15,515 bases of DNA from VRUE01 sp035554595 (GCA_035554595.1 DATMIH010000016.1:1-15515), one strand, 5' to 3'; positions 1-7,533 are shown, numbered from the stretch's first letter. Translations and numbers: made by a program. The notes: generated by a model not told the origin, from the letters alone.

Positions 1-1
1 G

Positions 2-1366
2 CGGCGCGCCGGAGTGCCGATCGCCTTCGACCGCGGCGCCTCGGCGACGCACGAGTTCACCTTGGGGACCGCCCAGCGCTTGCGCGATGCCCGGCGCGAG
101 GGCTTCGGCGATGCGCTGATCGCCGCCCGCTTCCCAGAGTCGCTCGCGACCTTGCCGATCTCGCGGATCACCGCCTGGACCCCGCGCACGCCGCTGCGCT
201 GGTTTGCCCATCGTCTCTGGGAGCAGGCAGCGGTGCGCCGGGGCTTCGTCGCCCTGCTGGCGCTGTCCGAGCGGGCCCGGTTGCGCCAGCTCTGGGTGCG
301 CGGCTTCGAGCTGGCCCAGAGCCTCTCCTATCTGCACGGTGCGATTGCCGGTGGTTGGGACGCCAAGCCCGGGGCGGTGGAGACCCTCGACCTCGAGCTG
401 CTCTCTCGCTCCCCGCTTCCGGCGCCGAGCGTCGCCGTCCCGGTCGTGCGCGTCACCCTCGGTGGCGAGGAGGTCGCCCGGGTCCTCCCGCGCGAGGGCG
501 TCTGGGCGGGCTCGCTGGCCGAGCAGGTCGCCGACGCGCTCGAACCCGACGACGTCATGCGGGCCGCGGCGCAGGGCGGTTGGCTCGATCGGGAGGAGCA
601 GGGCGGCGACCCCGCCGCGGTCGAAATCCTCTTCGGCGCCACCGCGCCCGGGGACGCCGACCAGCGCGAGGCGCTGGCCCAGATGGGCGCCGCCGTGCGG
701 CTGGTCGAGGGCAACCTCCGGCATCGATGGCCGGCGTTGATCACCGCTGCCGTCGCTGGCGAACGACCGCTGATCGCCCTGTCCCTATCTGGCGACTGCC
801 CGACGCCGGAGTGGCTCGAGGACGCCCTGCCGGCCTTCGAGGGGGAGCGGGTGGGCATGGTCTTCGGTGCCGCGGTGCCGGCGGGCATGCCGGCGCAGCC
901 GCTCTACCTGCACGACCGCCACTCGGCCGAGCCGGGCCTGGCGCTGGCAGGCCCGGCGCCGGCCTACCTGCTGATCCGCCGCGAGCTTCTTCCGGGTCTC
1001 CTCGGCAGCGGCGACGCGCCGGCCGGAGTGGTGGCCGCGCTTGCCCATGCCCTGGCGGGTGACTGGGTGGTCGGTCATCGCGACGCCCGTGGCTTGGCTG
1101 CTGCGGCCTACGGCGAGACCCTGCGTGGCGAGGCATACGGCCGCCACGAGGCGAAGCTGGTGCTGCAGGCCGGCGAGGGCAGGCGCCTGCGGATGGTTGC
1201 CAGGGGCCTAGGCCGGGGCTTGCTGATCCTCGCCTGGGAGCTGCTGAAGGAGCGCGGGCGATTGCGGCCCGAGCAGCGCCAGCGCAGCGCCGCCATCGCC
1301 CGCGGCGCGTCTCGGGAGCTGTTCGCCGGTCTCGTCGGCGAGCGGCGCGGGGCGATCAACGGCTAG
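2..1366 (+). CDS. GT2 glycosyltransferase, C-terminal part, with a second degenerate GT-like domain (5' truncated)
   Basis: The frame stays open to the left edge, so the GTG at 14 is probably not the real start. The first residues read RRAGVPIAFDRGASATHEF, the stretch that follows the ED..L..RL motif of GT2 (GT-A fold) enzymes, so the catalytic half lies just upstream of the window. A helical Arg/Leu-rich segment follows to about residue 125. From about residue 145 a separate domain begins (VPVVRVTLGGEEVARVLP). It contains SLSGDCPTPEWLEDALPAF, which resembles the GT-A region around DxD (normally LDDD..P..WL) but has a single Asp. A YLLIRREL segment recalls the acceptor-side motif. I infer a tandem GT2 protein whose second copy may be non-catalytic. 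The likely role is sugar transfer during surface polysaccharide assembly at the cytoplasmic membrane. The gene ends by overlapping the convergent ABC ATPase gene by 11 bp. Confidence 0.75.
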   Translation, partial: RRAGVPIAFDRGASATHEFTLGTAQRLRDARREGFGDALIAARFPESLATLPISRITAWTPRTPLRWFAHRLWEQAAVRRGFVALLALSERARLRQLWVRGFELAQSLSYLHGAIAGGWDAKPGAVETLDLELLSRSPLPAPSVAVPVVRVTLGGEEVARVLPREGVWAGSLAEQVADALEPDDVMRAAAQGGWLDREEQGGDPAAVEILFGATAPGDADQREALAQMGAAVRLVEGNLRHRWPALITAAVAGERPLIALSLSGDCPTPEWLEDALPAFEGERVGMVFGAAVPAGMPAQPLYLHDRHSAEPGLALAGPAPAYLLIRRELLPGLLGSGDAPAGVVAALAHALAGDWVVGHRDARGLAAAAYGETLRGEAYGRHEAKLVLQAGEGRRLRMVARGLGRGLLILAWELLKERGRLRPEQRQRSAAIARGASRELFAGLVGERRGAING

Positions 1367-2600
1367 GGCGCTCGATCGTCCAGCGCCGCTTCTGCGGTCT
1401 GAAGACGGCCTTCGAGCCGTCGTAGCCCGCGACCTTCAGCGGGTAGGCGTGCCAGTGGTAGTCGTAGGCAAAGCTCCAGCCGGCCTCGTAGACCCCGACG
1501 TCGATGACGTACTCGCCCGGCAGCAGCTCGACTCCCTCCCAGCGGAACCGAATCGACAGCTCGCCCGCGAGCTCGCCGAGCAAGACGTCGTCGACGTCGG
1601 TGCTCGCATCGCAGCAGTTGACGTCGTCGCCGAGGCGGTAGATCGAGACGCCGACGACGGGATTCTCGATCGAGCTGCCGTCGCGCCGCAGCCGCAGGTC
1701 CACACTCAGGGTGCCGTCGGGCTCGACCACGCCCTCGCTGGCCGATCCCCGCACCTCCACCCCCTCGATCTTCACCTCCTGGGAGCCGAAGCGGTTCTCG
1801 CGCAGGACGAGACCGCCTTCGCCCTGTCCCAGCGGCTCGGGGGTGCGCTCGAAGGTCTCGGCGTGCATCGCGTCGCGGTAGGCGTCGACGACCTCCGCCG
1901 CCTCACCCGCCCGCCTGACCTTGCCTTCCTCCAGCCAGAGCGCCCGGTCGCATTGCTTGGCGACCTCGTCGAGGTCATGGGAGGCGAAGAGCAGGCTGGT
2001 CCCCGACCTGCGCAGCTCCTCGATCCGGGCCATGCACTTCTCCCGGAAGCGCATGTCGCCGACCGCGATCACCTCGTCGAGCAGCAGCAGGCCAGGGTGC
2101 AGCTGGGCGACGACGCCGAAGGAGAGGCGCAGCTTCATACCGTCGCTGTAGGAGCGCACCGGCGAGTCGGCGAACTCCTCGAGCTCGGCGAAGGCGAGCG
2201 AGTCGGCGACGACCCGATCGGCCTCGGCACTGCGCACGCCCGAGAGCAGGGTCGTGGTCAAGGTGTTCTCCCGCCCGGTCAGGTCCGGGTTGAGGGTGGC
2301 GCCGAGGCTGAGCACCGAGGCGACGTCGCGGGCAACGAGGATGCGGCCGCGGGTCAGGTGGCCGAGACCGGAGGAGAGTCGCAGCAGGGTCGACTTGCCG
2401 GCGCCGTTTTCACCGATCAGGCCGACGGCTTCGCCGTCGCGGACCTCGAAGGAGACGTCCTGCAGCGCCCAGCGCGAGCCGCTGCGAAGCCCGGCCGCGC
2501 GCATACGCGGACTGAGGATCGAGCGGACGCTGCGCCTGCCCGAGAGCCAGCGCGGATATGCCTTCCAGACCTGCTCGAACTTGGCGGCGAGAGCGGTCAC
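1356..2600 (-). CDS. Polysaccharide/teichoic-acid ABC exporter, ATP-binding subunit (Wzt/TagH type) with C-terminal sugar-recognition domain
   Basis: This is the 414-residue ATPase of an ABC-2 polysaccharide exporter that powers transfer of lipid-linked glycan across the membrane. Visible motifs are Walker A GENGAGKST (63-71), the signature YSDGM (151-155), Walker B LLLLDE (171-176) and the H-loop SHD near residue 206. The spaced N-terminal segment before the domain (VWKAYPRWLSGRRSVRSIL) is typical of Wzt/TagH. About 150 residues follow the NBD. Residues about 290-410 are beta-rich (LRLRRDGSS, PGEYVIDVGV) and match the layout of the Wzt C-terminal domain, which recognises the glycan. An adjacent Cys pair (DVNCCDAS) sits in this domain. 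The GTG start at 2600 was chosen because it lies 2 nt after the permease stop and directly precedes the conserved NBD; the longer open frame is permease-gene shadow. It is co-transcribed with the permease. Substrate is not readable from the sequence. Confidence 0.93.
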   Translation of the reverse strand: MTALAAKFEQVWKAYPRWLSGRRSVRSILSPRMRAAGLRSGSRWALQDVSFEVRDGEAVGLIGENGAGKSTLLRLSSGLGHLTRGRILVARDVASVLSLGATLNPDLTGRENTLTTTLLSGVRSAEADRVVADSLAFAELEEFADSPVRSYSDGMKLRLSFGVVAQLHPGLLLLDEVIAVGDMRFREKCMARIEELRRSGTSLLFASHDLDEVAKQCDRALWLEEGKVRRAGEAAEVVDAYRDAMHAETFERTPEPLGQGEGGLVLRENRFGSQEVKIEGVEVRGSASEGVVEPDGTLSVDLRLRRDGSSIENPVVGVSIYRLGDDVNCCDASTDVDDVLLGELAGELSIRFRWEGVELLPGEYVIDVGVYEAGWSFAYDYHWHAYPLKVAGYDGSKAVFRPQKRRWTIERPSR

Positions 2601-2602
2601 CG

Positions 2603-3409
2603 TCAGAGGCTGTCGACGAAGCGGTTTTGGACTCGGGTGAAGGTCAGGTAGCCGACCGCCAGCAGCGCCAGCGAGATCACCACCGAGAAGCAGATCGCAA
2701 AGGCGCCGGGCAGCGGCTGGCCAAGCAGGATCGCCCGGTAGCTGCTGACGATCGTCGCCATCGGGTTGAGCTTGAGCAGCCCGGCGTACTTCTGCGGGAT
2801 CGTGTGCAGGCCGTAGAAGACCGGGGTCAGGTAGAAGAGCACGTTGAGCCCCACGGCGACGATGTTCGGCACATCGCGCAGGAAGACCGCGCCGGCTGCG
2901 GTGAGCCAGGCGATGCCGCTCATCAGGAGCAGCTGGGCGATGACCAGGACGGGGATCAGAAGCGCTGTGGCCGGGATCCCGCCTTCGACCTGCAGTAGGA
3001 CGACCAGGACCGGCAGCGCCATCAGCACGTCGACGAGCGGCACGACTATGGCGACGATCGGCAGCACGGCGGGGGGGAGGCGCGGCTGCACGAGCAGGTG
3101 CCGCTGCTCGAGCAGCGAGGCGGTCGCGGCGCCGCATCCCGCGGCGAACCAGGTCCAGGCGATCAGGCCGGAGAAGACGAAGACGGGGAAGTTGTCGATG
3201 CCGAGATCGAGGACCGAGCCGAAGATGAAGACGAGGACGGCGAGCTGGACGAGCTGGCGCACCAGCGGCCAGGCCCAGCCAAGCACCGTCATCCGATGGG
3301 TGGCGTCGATCTCGCGCTTGACGAGGTGAAGCGAGAGCTCCTTGAAGAGGCTGGGGCTGAGGGTTTCCGTCCCCGGCGCAACGAGACGATCGGTGGGGGC
3401 TTGACCCAT
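2603..3409 (-). CDS. Polysaccharide ABC exporter, permease subunit (Wzm/TagG type)
   Basis: A 268-residue integral membrane protein of the ABC-2 family, of the usual length for this group. Hydrophobic segments lie at about 47-66, 76-94, 113-140, 146-172, 184-200 and 236-256. Family hallmarks are the N-terminal amphipathic helix with KREIDATHRMTVLGWAWP, the FLRDVPNIV segment (176-184), YLTPVFY (193-199) and KLNPM (213-217). It forms the transmembrane channel of the exporter with the ATPase encoded 2 nt downstream. The ATG at 3409 gives the family-typical N-terminus; the open frame upstream runs back through the opposite-strand GT2 gene and is a shadow. No Shine-Dalgarno sequence precedes this ATG. 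A TACAAT hexamer lies 9 nt upstream, so the mRNA may be leaderless (inference). Confidence 0.94.
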   Translation of the reverse strand: MGQAPTDRLVAPGTETLSPSLFKELSLHLVKREIDATHRMTVLGWAWPLVRQLVQLAVLVFIFGSVLDLGIDNFPVFVFSGLIAWTWFAAGCGAATASLLEQRHLLVQPRLPPAVLPIVAIVVPLVDVLMALPVLVVLLQVEGGIPATALLIPVLVIAQLLLMSGIAWLTAAGAVFLRDVPNIVAVGLNVLFYLTPVFYGLHTIPQKYAGLLKLNPMATIVSSYRAILLGQPLPGAFAICFSVVISLALLAVGYLTFTRVQNRFVDSL

Positions 3410-3418
3410 CGCGGCGGG

Positions 3419-3424
3419 ATTGTA
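3419..3424 (-). promoter_or_regulatory. Candidate -10 box (TACAAT) for the ABC exporter operon, leaderless-type placement
   Basis: On the minus strand TACAAT lies 9 nt before the permease ATG, with no Shine-Dalgarno sequence between them. With normal -10 to +1 spacing, transcription would begin at or next to the ATG. No convincing -35 element is visible 16-18 nt upstream. The same hexamer occurs in the same position before the Wzz-like gene at 5469. Confidence 0.4.
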
Positions 3425-3508
3425 GGGTCCCAGCCATGTGGATCGTCCCAACGGCAAGCGCGATCGCCCGCGGCGCCTAGTCGCAGCTTTCCGCGGGAGC
3501 TGACTGAG

Positions 3509-4450
3509 ATGGCTGTTCGAATCGACGTCGTGATCCCGACCAACAACCGCGATCACCGCCTGCCGCGCGTGGTTACCCCGCTGCTCGAGGACCCCGCCGT
3601 CAGCCGCATCATCATCGTCAACGACGCCGCGCAGAGCGCGCCTGAGTCGCGCAAACCCGACGTCGCCGCGCTCTCGGACCGGATCGAGGTGATCTCGAGC
3701 AGGGGGGTGGGTCCGGCGAAGGCCCGGCAGCGGGGCGCCGAACGGGCCAGCGCCGAGGTCCTGCTCTTCCTCGACGACGATGTCGTTCCCGCTCCCGGCT
3801 TGGCCAGCCGGCATGCCCGCCATCACGAGGAGCGAGAGGGCCTGTTGATCTCGGGCTACACGCCGGTCGTCGCCCGGCCGGGCCGCCGGGTCTCCCCCGA
3901 GGCGGCGGTCTACGGGGTCACCTACGAGAAGCGCTGCTTCGAGTACGAGACCAACCAGGTCGGCGTCCTGACCAACCTCTGGGGAGGGAACTTCTCGCTG
4001 CGGCGGAAGGATGCCGAAGCGGTCGGGCTCGCCTCTGCAGATTTCACCGAGGCCTGGCACGAGGACCGCGACTTCGGCCTGCGCTGCATGGAGGCGGGGT
4101 TGAGCGCCGTCTTCGACCGCAACATCAGGGCCGACCACGAGTACGAACGGGTCTGGGGCGCCGTCGCCGCCGAGTCATACCGCCGCGGCTACAGCCTGGT
4201 CGTCCTGCACCGTCTGCACCGCTCGATCATCGGGCCGCTGGAGGAGCGCCACTTCGAGCGCGGTCGTCCTTATCTGGTCAGGCTGCTGGTGCGGCTCTCG
4301 GCGTTTCCGACGCTGCGCCGCCTCGCCGTACGCGGGCTGTACCTGCTGCGCCGCGCCGGGGGCCGCCTGCGCCTCTGGCGGCTCCAGCTCGCCACGATCC
4401 GCATGCTGCGCCTGATGCAGAGCGCGGCAGGCGCCCGCGACGCGGCCTAG
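3509..4450 (+). CDS. GT2-family glycosyltransferase
   Basis: A 313-residue GT-A fold glycosyltransferase that transfers a nucleotide-activated sugar to a growing glycan. The N-terminus IDVVIPTNNRDHRLPRV is the classic GT2 opening. The nucleotide-binding strand ends IIIVNDAAQS, where VDDGS is usual, so one Asp is replaced by Asn. The metal-binding DxD is LFLDDDVVP (D89-D91). WGGNFSLRR (159-165) is the acceptor loop and HEDRDFGLR (E185, D186) carries the catalytic-base-type ED. The C-terminal 80 residues are Arg/Leu-rich and probably contact the membrane. The ATG start is supported by GGGAG at 3495-3499, 9 nt upstream. It diverges from the exporter operon across 99 bp. Its TAG stop overlaps the stop of the convergent Wzz-like gene within a CTAG palindrome. 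Donor and acceptor are unknown. Confidence 0.92.
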   Translation: MAVRIDVVIPTNNRDHRLPRVVTPLLEDPAVSRIIIVNDAAQSAPESRKPDVAALSDRIEVISSRGVGPAKARQRGAERASAEVLLFLDDDVVPAPGLASRHARHHEEREGLLISGYTPVVARPGRRVSPEAAVYGVTYEKRCFEYETNQVGVLTNLWGGNFSLRRKDAEAVGLASADFTEAWHEDRDFGLRCMEAGLSAVFDRNIRADHEYERVWGAVAAESYRRGYSLVVLHRLHRSIIGPLEERHFERGRPYLVRLLVRLSAFPTLRRLAVRGLYLLRRAGGRLRLWRLQLATIRMLRLMQSAAGARDAA

Positions 4451-5469
4451 CCCGGGACCTGGGCCGGGAGGTCCCCGGTGCTCGCTTCGGCTTGCCCTGC
4501 GGAGCCGCCGGCGGGACCGCGTCCGTCGAGGGCCAGGACCGCGTAGTCGGGAGCGGCGCCGTATCGAGCGAGGATGTCGGCGGCCTCGCGCAGCGCGGCC
4601 ACCCGCGCACCCGGGCCGACGACGAGGATCGTGATGTCGGCGTTGGCCGCGGCGAGCTCGCCCGCCTCTTCGGAGCCGGGCACGTCGACTCGGGTGACGC
4701 TTCCCTGGCCAAAGGCCTTGTTGAGCAGCTGGCTGAGCGAGTCGGCGACGCCACCGTCGCGGGTCCGGCAGGGGACCACCACGGTGGTTCTGCCGCTGGC
4801 GCCGGCGAGCGCCTCGAAGAGCGGGCGCAGGCCGGACATCGTGCTCAGGTGCAGCTCCAGGCAGGGGCACTCGAACTGGCCGCGCAGCTCGGCCAGTGTG
4901 TCGACGCGCGCATCGCGCGGTCGCCAGAAGGCGAGCAGGACGAAGCCGAGTAGCAAGCCGAGCAGGGCGGCCACTGCGATCAGGTCGGCGGAGGCGCCCG
5001 ACTCACTCGCCGAGCTCGGCAGGCTGGCGATCGCGATCGTGTTGCGGGTGATGTTCTGCGAGACCGGCCTGGGGCCGCTCACCGCATGGGCGACGATGGC
5101 CGCCCCCCTGATCGCTTCGCTCTTCGAGTCGGCGCTGAAGTTGACCCGCAGGACCGCCGTGTTGGGGTCGTTGGAAGTCGTGTAGCTGGTCGAGCCGCCG
5201 GGCAGAGCCCGTTCGACCGTGCGTTCGATCCGCGCGTCGAGGGGGATCAGCGTCGCGTAGGTCGCCGCCAGCTTGGTCGAGGAGTTCGGCTGTTCGGACA
5301 GCGGTCCGGCGGCGCGAACGACGAGCACGGCTTCGGCATTCGAGCTCGGCGGCAGCGCCTTGCCGACGACCCAGGCGACGGCGACGACCAAAACCAGCGA
5401 GAGGACGACGACCCAACCGCGGCGGCGAGCTTCGGTCAGGAATTTTCTCCAGGAGGGGTCGCCCGCCAT
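4447..5469 (-). CDS. Wzz/YveK-like polysaccharide chain-length protein with a degenerate BY-kinase-like cytoplasmic domain
   Basis: A 340-residue protein with two membrane segments (about 18-40 and 161-182) enclosing an extracytoplasmic region of about 120 residues, the layout of Wzz/Wzc polysaccharide co-polymerases. The tail from about residue 200 to 317 looks like a P-loop ATPase that has lost its P-loop. A strand RTTVVVPC is followed by RTRDGGVADSLSQLL where GEGKS/T would be expected. Later come ADITILVVGPGARV and YAVLALDG, matching the later beta-strands of BY-kinases. It is paralogous to the protein starting at 7547 (shared TYA.L.P and P/S-N..V.R.-FSA segments). The ATG at 5469 places a basic segment directly before TM1; further upstream the frame is unlike coding sequence. 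No Shine-Dalgarno sequence is visible, but a good promoter ends 8 nt before the ATG. Probable role is control of glycan chain length. Confidence 0.82.
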   Translation of the reverse strand: MAGDPSWRKFLTEARRRGWVVVLSLVLVVAVAWVVGKALPPSSNAEAVLVVRAAGPLSEQPNSSTKLAATYATLIPLDARIERTVERALPGGSTSYTTSNDPNTAVLRVNFSADSKSEAIRGAAIVAHAVSGPRPVSQNITRNTIAIASLPSSASESGASADLIAVAALLGLLLGFVLLAFWRPRDARVDTLAELRGQFECPCLELHLSTMSGLRPLFEALAGASGRTTVVVPCRTRDGGVADSLSQLLNKAFGQGSVTRVDVPGSEEAGELAAANADITILVVGPGARVAALREAADILARYGAAPDYAVLALDGRGPAGGSAGQAEASTGDLPAQVPG

Positions 5470-5477
5470 GCGGCGCG

Positions 5478-5507
5478 ATTGTATGGATCGCGGCGGGGCC
5501 GGTGCAA
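5478..5507 (-). promoter_or_regulatory. Promoter TTGCAC-18-TACAAT for the Wzz-like gene, probably leaderless
   Basis: On the minus strand a -35-like TTGCAC (5502-5507) is separated by 18 bp from TACAAT (5478-5483), and the ATG begins 8 nt further on. This is close to the sigma70-type consensus. It leaves no room for a 5' leader or ribosome-binding site, so translation would start on a leaderless mRNA. The element lies in the 64-bp divergent gap before the sulfotransferase gene. Confidence 0.55.
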
Positions 5508-5533
5508 CCTCATTGGGTATCTTTCCGCAGCCC

Positions 5534-6523
5534 GTGGCTGATTCCCGGCCCACTCTCGACTTCGTCGTCATCGGCGCCCCGAAGGCCGGGACTACATCCC
5601 TGTTCGAGTACCTGAGGACGCATCCGCAGGTGCACCTGCCGAAATGGAAGGAGACCAACTTCTTCCTCGACCCGACCTACCAGCGCGGGGTCGAGTGGTA
5701 CCTCGACTGGGTGCTCAGCGATGCGCCGGCGGGCGCCGTCTGCGGCGAGGCCTCGGTTCGCTACATGGCGGGGACCCCCTACAGCGTCCCGGCCGGCACG
5801 GAGCCGTCGGGCGGCTCGCAGGAGCGGGACGATGATCAGGTCGAGCGCATCCTGCCCAGGCGGATCCACGAGGCGCTGCCGGGGGCAAAGCTGATCGCGA
5901 TCCTGCGCGATCCGGTCGAGCGCTCAGTCTCGGAGCACGGCATGGCCTCGCTGCGGGGCGAAGAGCAGCGCGATCTCGCCGAGGCGATGCGCGAGTCGCT
6001 GCGCGCCGATCGGCTCGAGGCCGCTCGCGAGAGCTTCTCGACCACCACCTGCTACCTCGTCCAAAGCGAATACGGTCGTATCCTGGCGCCGTTCTTCGAG
6101 CTCTTCGGCAAGGACCGGATCCTCGTTCTCTTCACTGCCGATCTCGCCGAACAGCCGCGGGCGGTCGTGCAGGAGGTTTGCCGCTTCCTCGGCGTTGCCG
6201 ATGACTTCACCCCTCCCAACCTGGGCGTGCGCTACCTCGAGGGAGCCGCCAAACCGCGCTGGTGGTTCCTCGACATGCCGCGCTTCGCCCGCTTCATGAA
6301 GCGCAGCTCGCTCCTGCGCGGCATCTGGAGGCGGCTGCCTGCCGGCTTGCGCCAGCGCGTCTGGAGCTCCAGCTTCGCCGTCGAAAAGTGGAACCGGGCG
6401 GCGCCTGAAAAGGATGCCGGCAGGCGCATCGACGCCGACCTCGAGGCGACCCTGCGCGAGCACTTCCGAGCCGATCGGGAGCGCCTGGTCGATTTGACCG
6501 GTCTGGAGCCGCCGTGGGCATAG
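5534..6523 (+). CDS. PAPS-dependent sulfotransferase (heparan sulfate N-sulfotransferase-like family)
   Basis: A 329-residue enzyme predicted to move a sulfuryl group from PAPS to a sugar hydroxyl or amine. The 5'-phosphosulfate-binding loop is IGAPKAGTTSL (13-23), followed by LRTHP and PKWKETNFF (36-44). There K39-E40 match the Lys-Glu pair of carbohydrate sulfotransferases of this superfamily, with Glu as likely base. The 3'-phosphate motif is LRDPVERSVSEH (124-135). The C-terminal VLFTADLAEQP...VCRFLGV region is also typical. The GTG at 5534 was chosen because it precedes the conserved first strand by about nine residues. In-frame TTG 5513, ATG 5483 and ATG 5468 are possible; the last would collide head-on with the ATG of the neighbouring gene. 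It leads a + strand operon with a glycosyltransferase, a Wzz-like and a Wzy-like gene, so the substrate is probably the surface glycan made here. Confidence 0.9.
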   Translation: MADSRPTLDFVVIGAPKAGTTSLFEYLRTHPQVHLPKWKETNFFLDPTYQRGVEWYLDWVLSDAPAGAVCGEASVRYMAGTPYSVPAGTEPSGGSQERDDDQVERILPRRIHEALPGAKLIAILRDPVERSVSEHGMASLRGEEQRDLAEAMRESLRADRLEAARESFSTTTCYLVQSEYGRILAPFFELFGKDRILVLFTADLAEQPRAVVQEVCRFLGVADDFTPPNLGVRYLEGAAKPRWWFLDMPRFARFMKRSSLLRGIWRRLPAGLRQRVWSSSFAVEKWNRAAPEKDAGRRIDADLEATLREHFRADRERLVDLTGLEPPWA

Positions 6524-7533
6524 GCTTGGCGGCGATGAGGCGATCGATTGCAGGGCGATCAGCTGTCTCCTTCATCGCCTGGAGCAGCGTTTCCGGGCGT
6601 TCGCAGGAGATCGCCGCGGCACTTGGCGGCGACTCCAAGTGCTTCTATGACTTCGGCTTCGTCGATCAGCGGTTGATCCCGCTGCGCTACCTCGCCAGCG
6701 CCATCCGCACCGTCCTCTATTTGCTCCGGCGCCGGCCGCGAGCGGTGATCGCCTCCAACCCGCCAATCTTTCCGGCTGCCATCGCCTACCTCTACTGCCG
6801 TCTCTTCGGCGCCCGGATCGTGCTCGACAGCCATCCCGTCTCCTTTGGCTTCGACGAGGAAAAGAAGGTGGTGACGCTGGCGATGCCGCTGCAGCGCTTT
6901 CTCATCCCGCGGGTCGATGCCACCATCGTCACCGTTCAGAGCTTGGTCGGGATGGTCAGCGAGCAGGGTGGCCGGGCGGCGATAGTGCACGAGGCCGATC
7001 CCGGCTGGGCGCTGCCTCCAGCGCCGCCGCTGGGAGAGCGACCGAAGCTGCTCCTCGTCGGCATCTTCGCCAACGACGAGCCTGTCCACCTGGTGACCGA
7101 GGCGGCGCGCCTGCTGCCGGGGGTCGACGTCCTCGTCACCGGCGACAAGCGCAAGTGCCCGCCACGGCTGCTCGAAGACCCGGCCCCCAACGTTGAGTTC
7201 GTCGGCTTTCTCGACCAAGCGGCCTATCTCGAGGCCGTTGCCGAGGCGAACTTCGTGATGACGCTGACCGAACGAGCAGAGGACGTCAGTCGCGCCGCCA
7301 GCGAGGCCGTCTCGGCGCGCCGCCCGCTGATCGTCAGCGACTGGCCGGCTGCCCGCCAGTACTTCCCCCACGCGATTGCCGTCCCCAACACGGTCGAGGG
7401 CGTCGCCGCCGGGGTTCGCGAGGCGATCGAGCGCTACGAGGAGCTCGTCGAGGTGGCTGACACCGCCCGCGAAGAGCAGTGCCGCCGCTGGGACGAGCAG
7501 CTGGCCACCCTGCGCGAGCTCGTGTCGGGCTGA
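6514..7533 (+). CDS. GT-B fold glycosyltransferase (GT4-like)
   Basis: A 339-residue protein with two Rossmann-like halves. The N-terminal half includes SSVSGRSQEIAAALGG, VIASNPPIFPAAIAYLYC and ARIVLDSHPVSFG. The C-terminal half begins RPKLLLVGIFANDEP and contains VEFVGFLDQAAYLEAVAEA and then SRAASEAVSARRPLIVSDW, equivalent to the E..A.G.P.I donor-binding region of GT4 enzymes. It probably acts on a membrane-bound sugar intermediate in the same pathway as its neighbours. The GTG at 6514 is preceded by GGAG (6505-6508, 5-nt spacing) and overlaps the sulfotransferase stop by 10 nt, which implies translational coupling. An in-frame ATG at 6535 is the alternative start. Sugar specificity cannot be read from the sequence. 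Confidence 0.85.
   Translation: MGIGLAAMRRSIAGRSAVSFIAWSSVSGRSQEIAAALGGDSKCFYDFGFVDQRLIPLRYLASAIRTVLYLLRRRPRAVIASNPPIFPAAIAYLYCRLFGARIVLDSHPVSFGFDEEKKVVTLAMPLQRFLIPRVDATIVTVQSLVGMVSEQGGRAAIVHEADPGWALPPAPPLGERPKLLLVGIFANDEPVHLVTEAARLLPGVDVLVTGDKRKCPPRLLEDPAPNVEFVGFLDQAAYLEAVAEANFVMTLTERAEDVSRAASEAVSARRPLIVSDWPAARQYFPHAIAVPNTVEGVAAGVREAIERYEELVEVADTAREEQCRRWDEQLATLRELVSG

Noticed and set aside
14..16. GTG as the start of the first gene
   Set aside because: The frame is open to the window edge and the residues on both sides (RRAGVPIAF) belong to an internal GT2 motif, so the gene is truncated.
1449..2651. 400-codon plus-strand open frame opposite the ABC ATPase
   Set aside because: It has no recognisable motifs and is a GC-rich antisense shadow of a gene with intact Walker motifs.
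2601..3437. N-terminal 279 codons of the long minus frame that contains the ABC ATPase (693 codons in total)
   Set aside because: This part is an Arg/Pro/Ala-rich shadow of the permease gene in another frame. The ATPase starts at GTG 2600, just after the permease stop.
5470..5658. N-terminal extension of the first Wzz-like protein to 403 residues
   Set aside because: It would run antisense through the sulfotransferase PAPS loop and past a good promoter; ATG 5469 gives a normal Wzz N-terminus.
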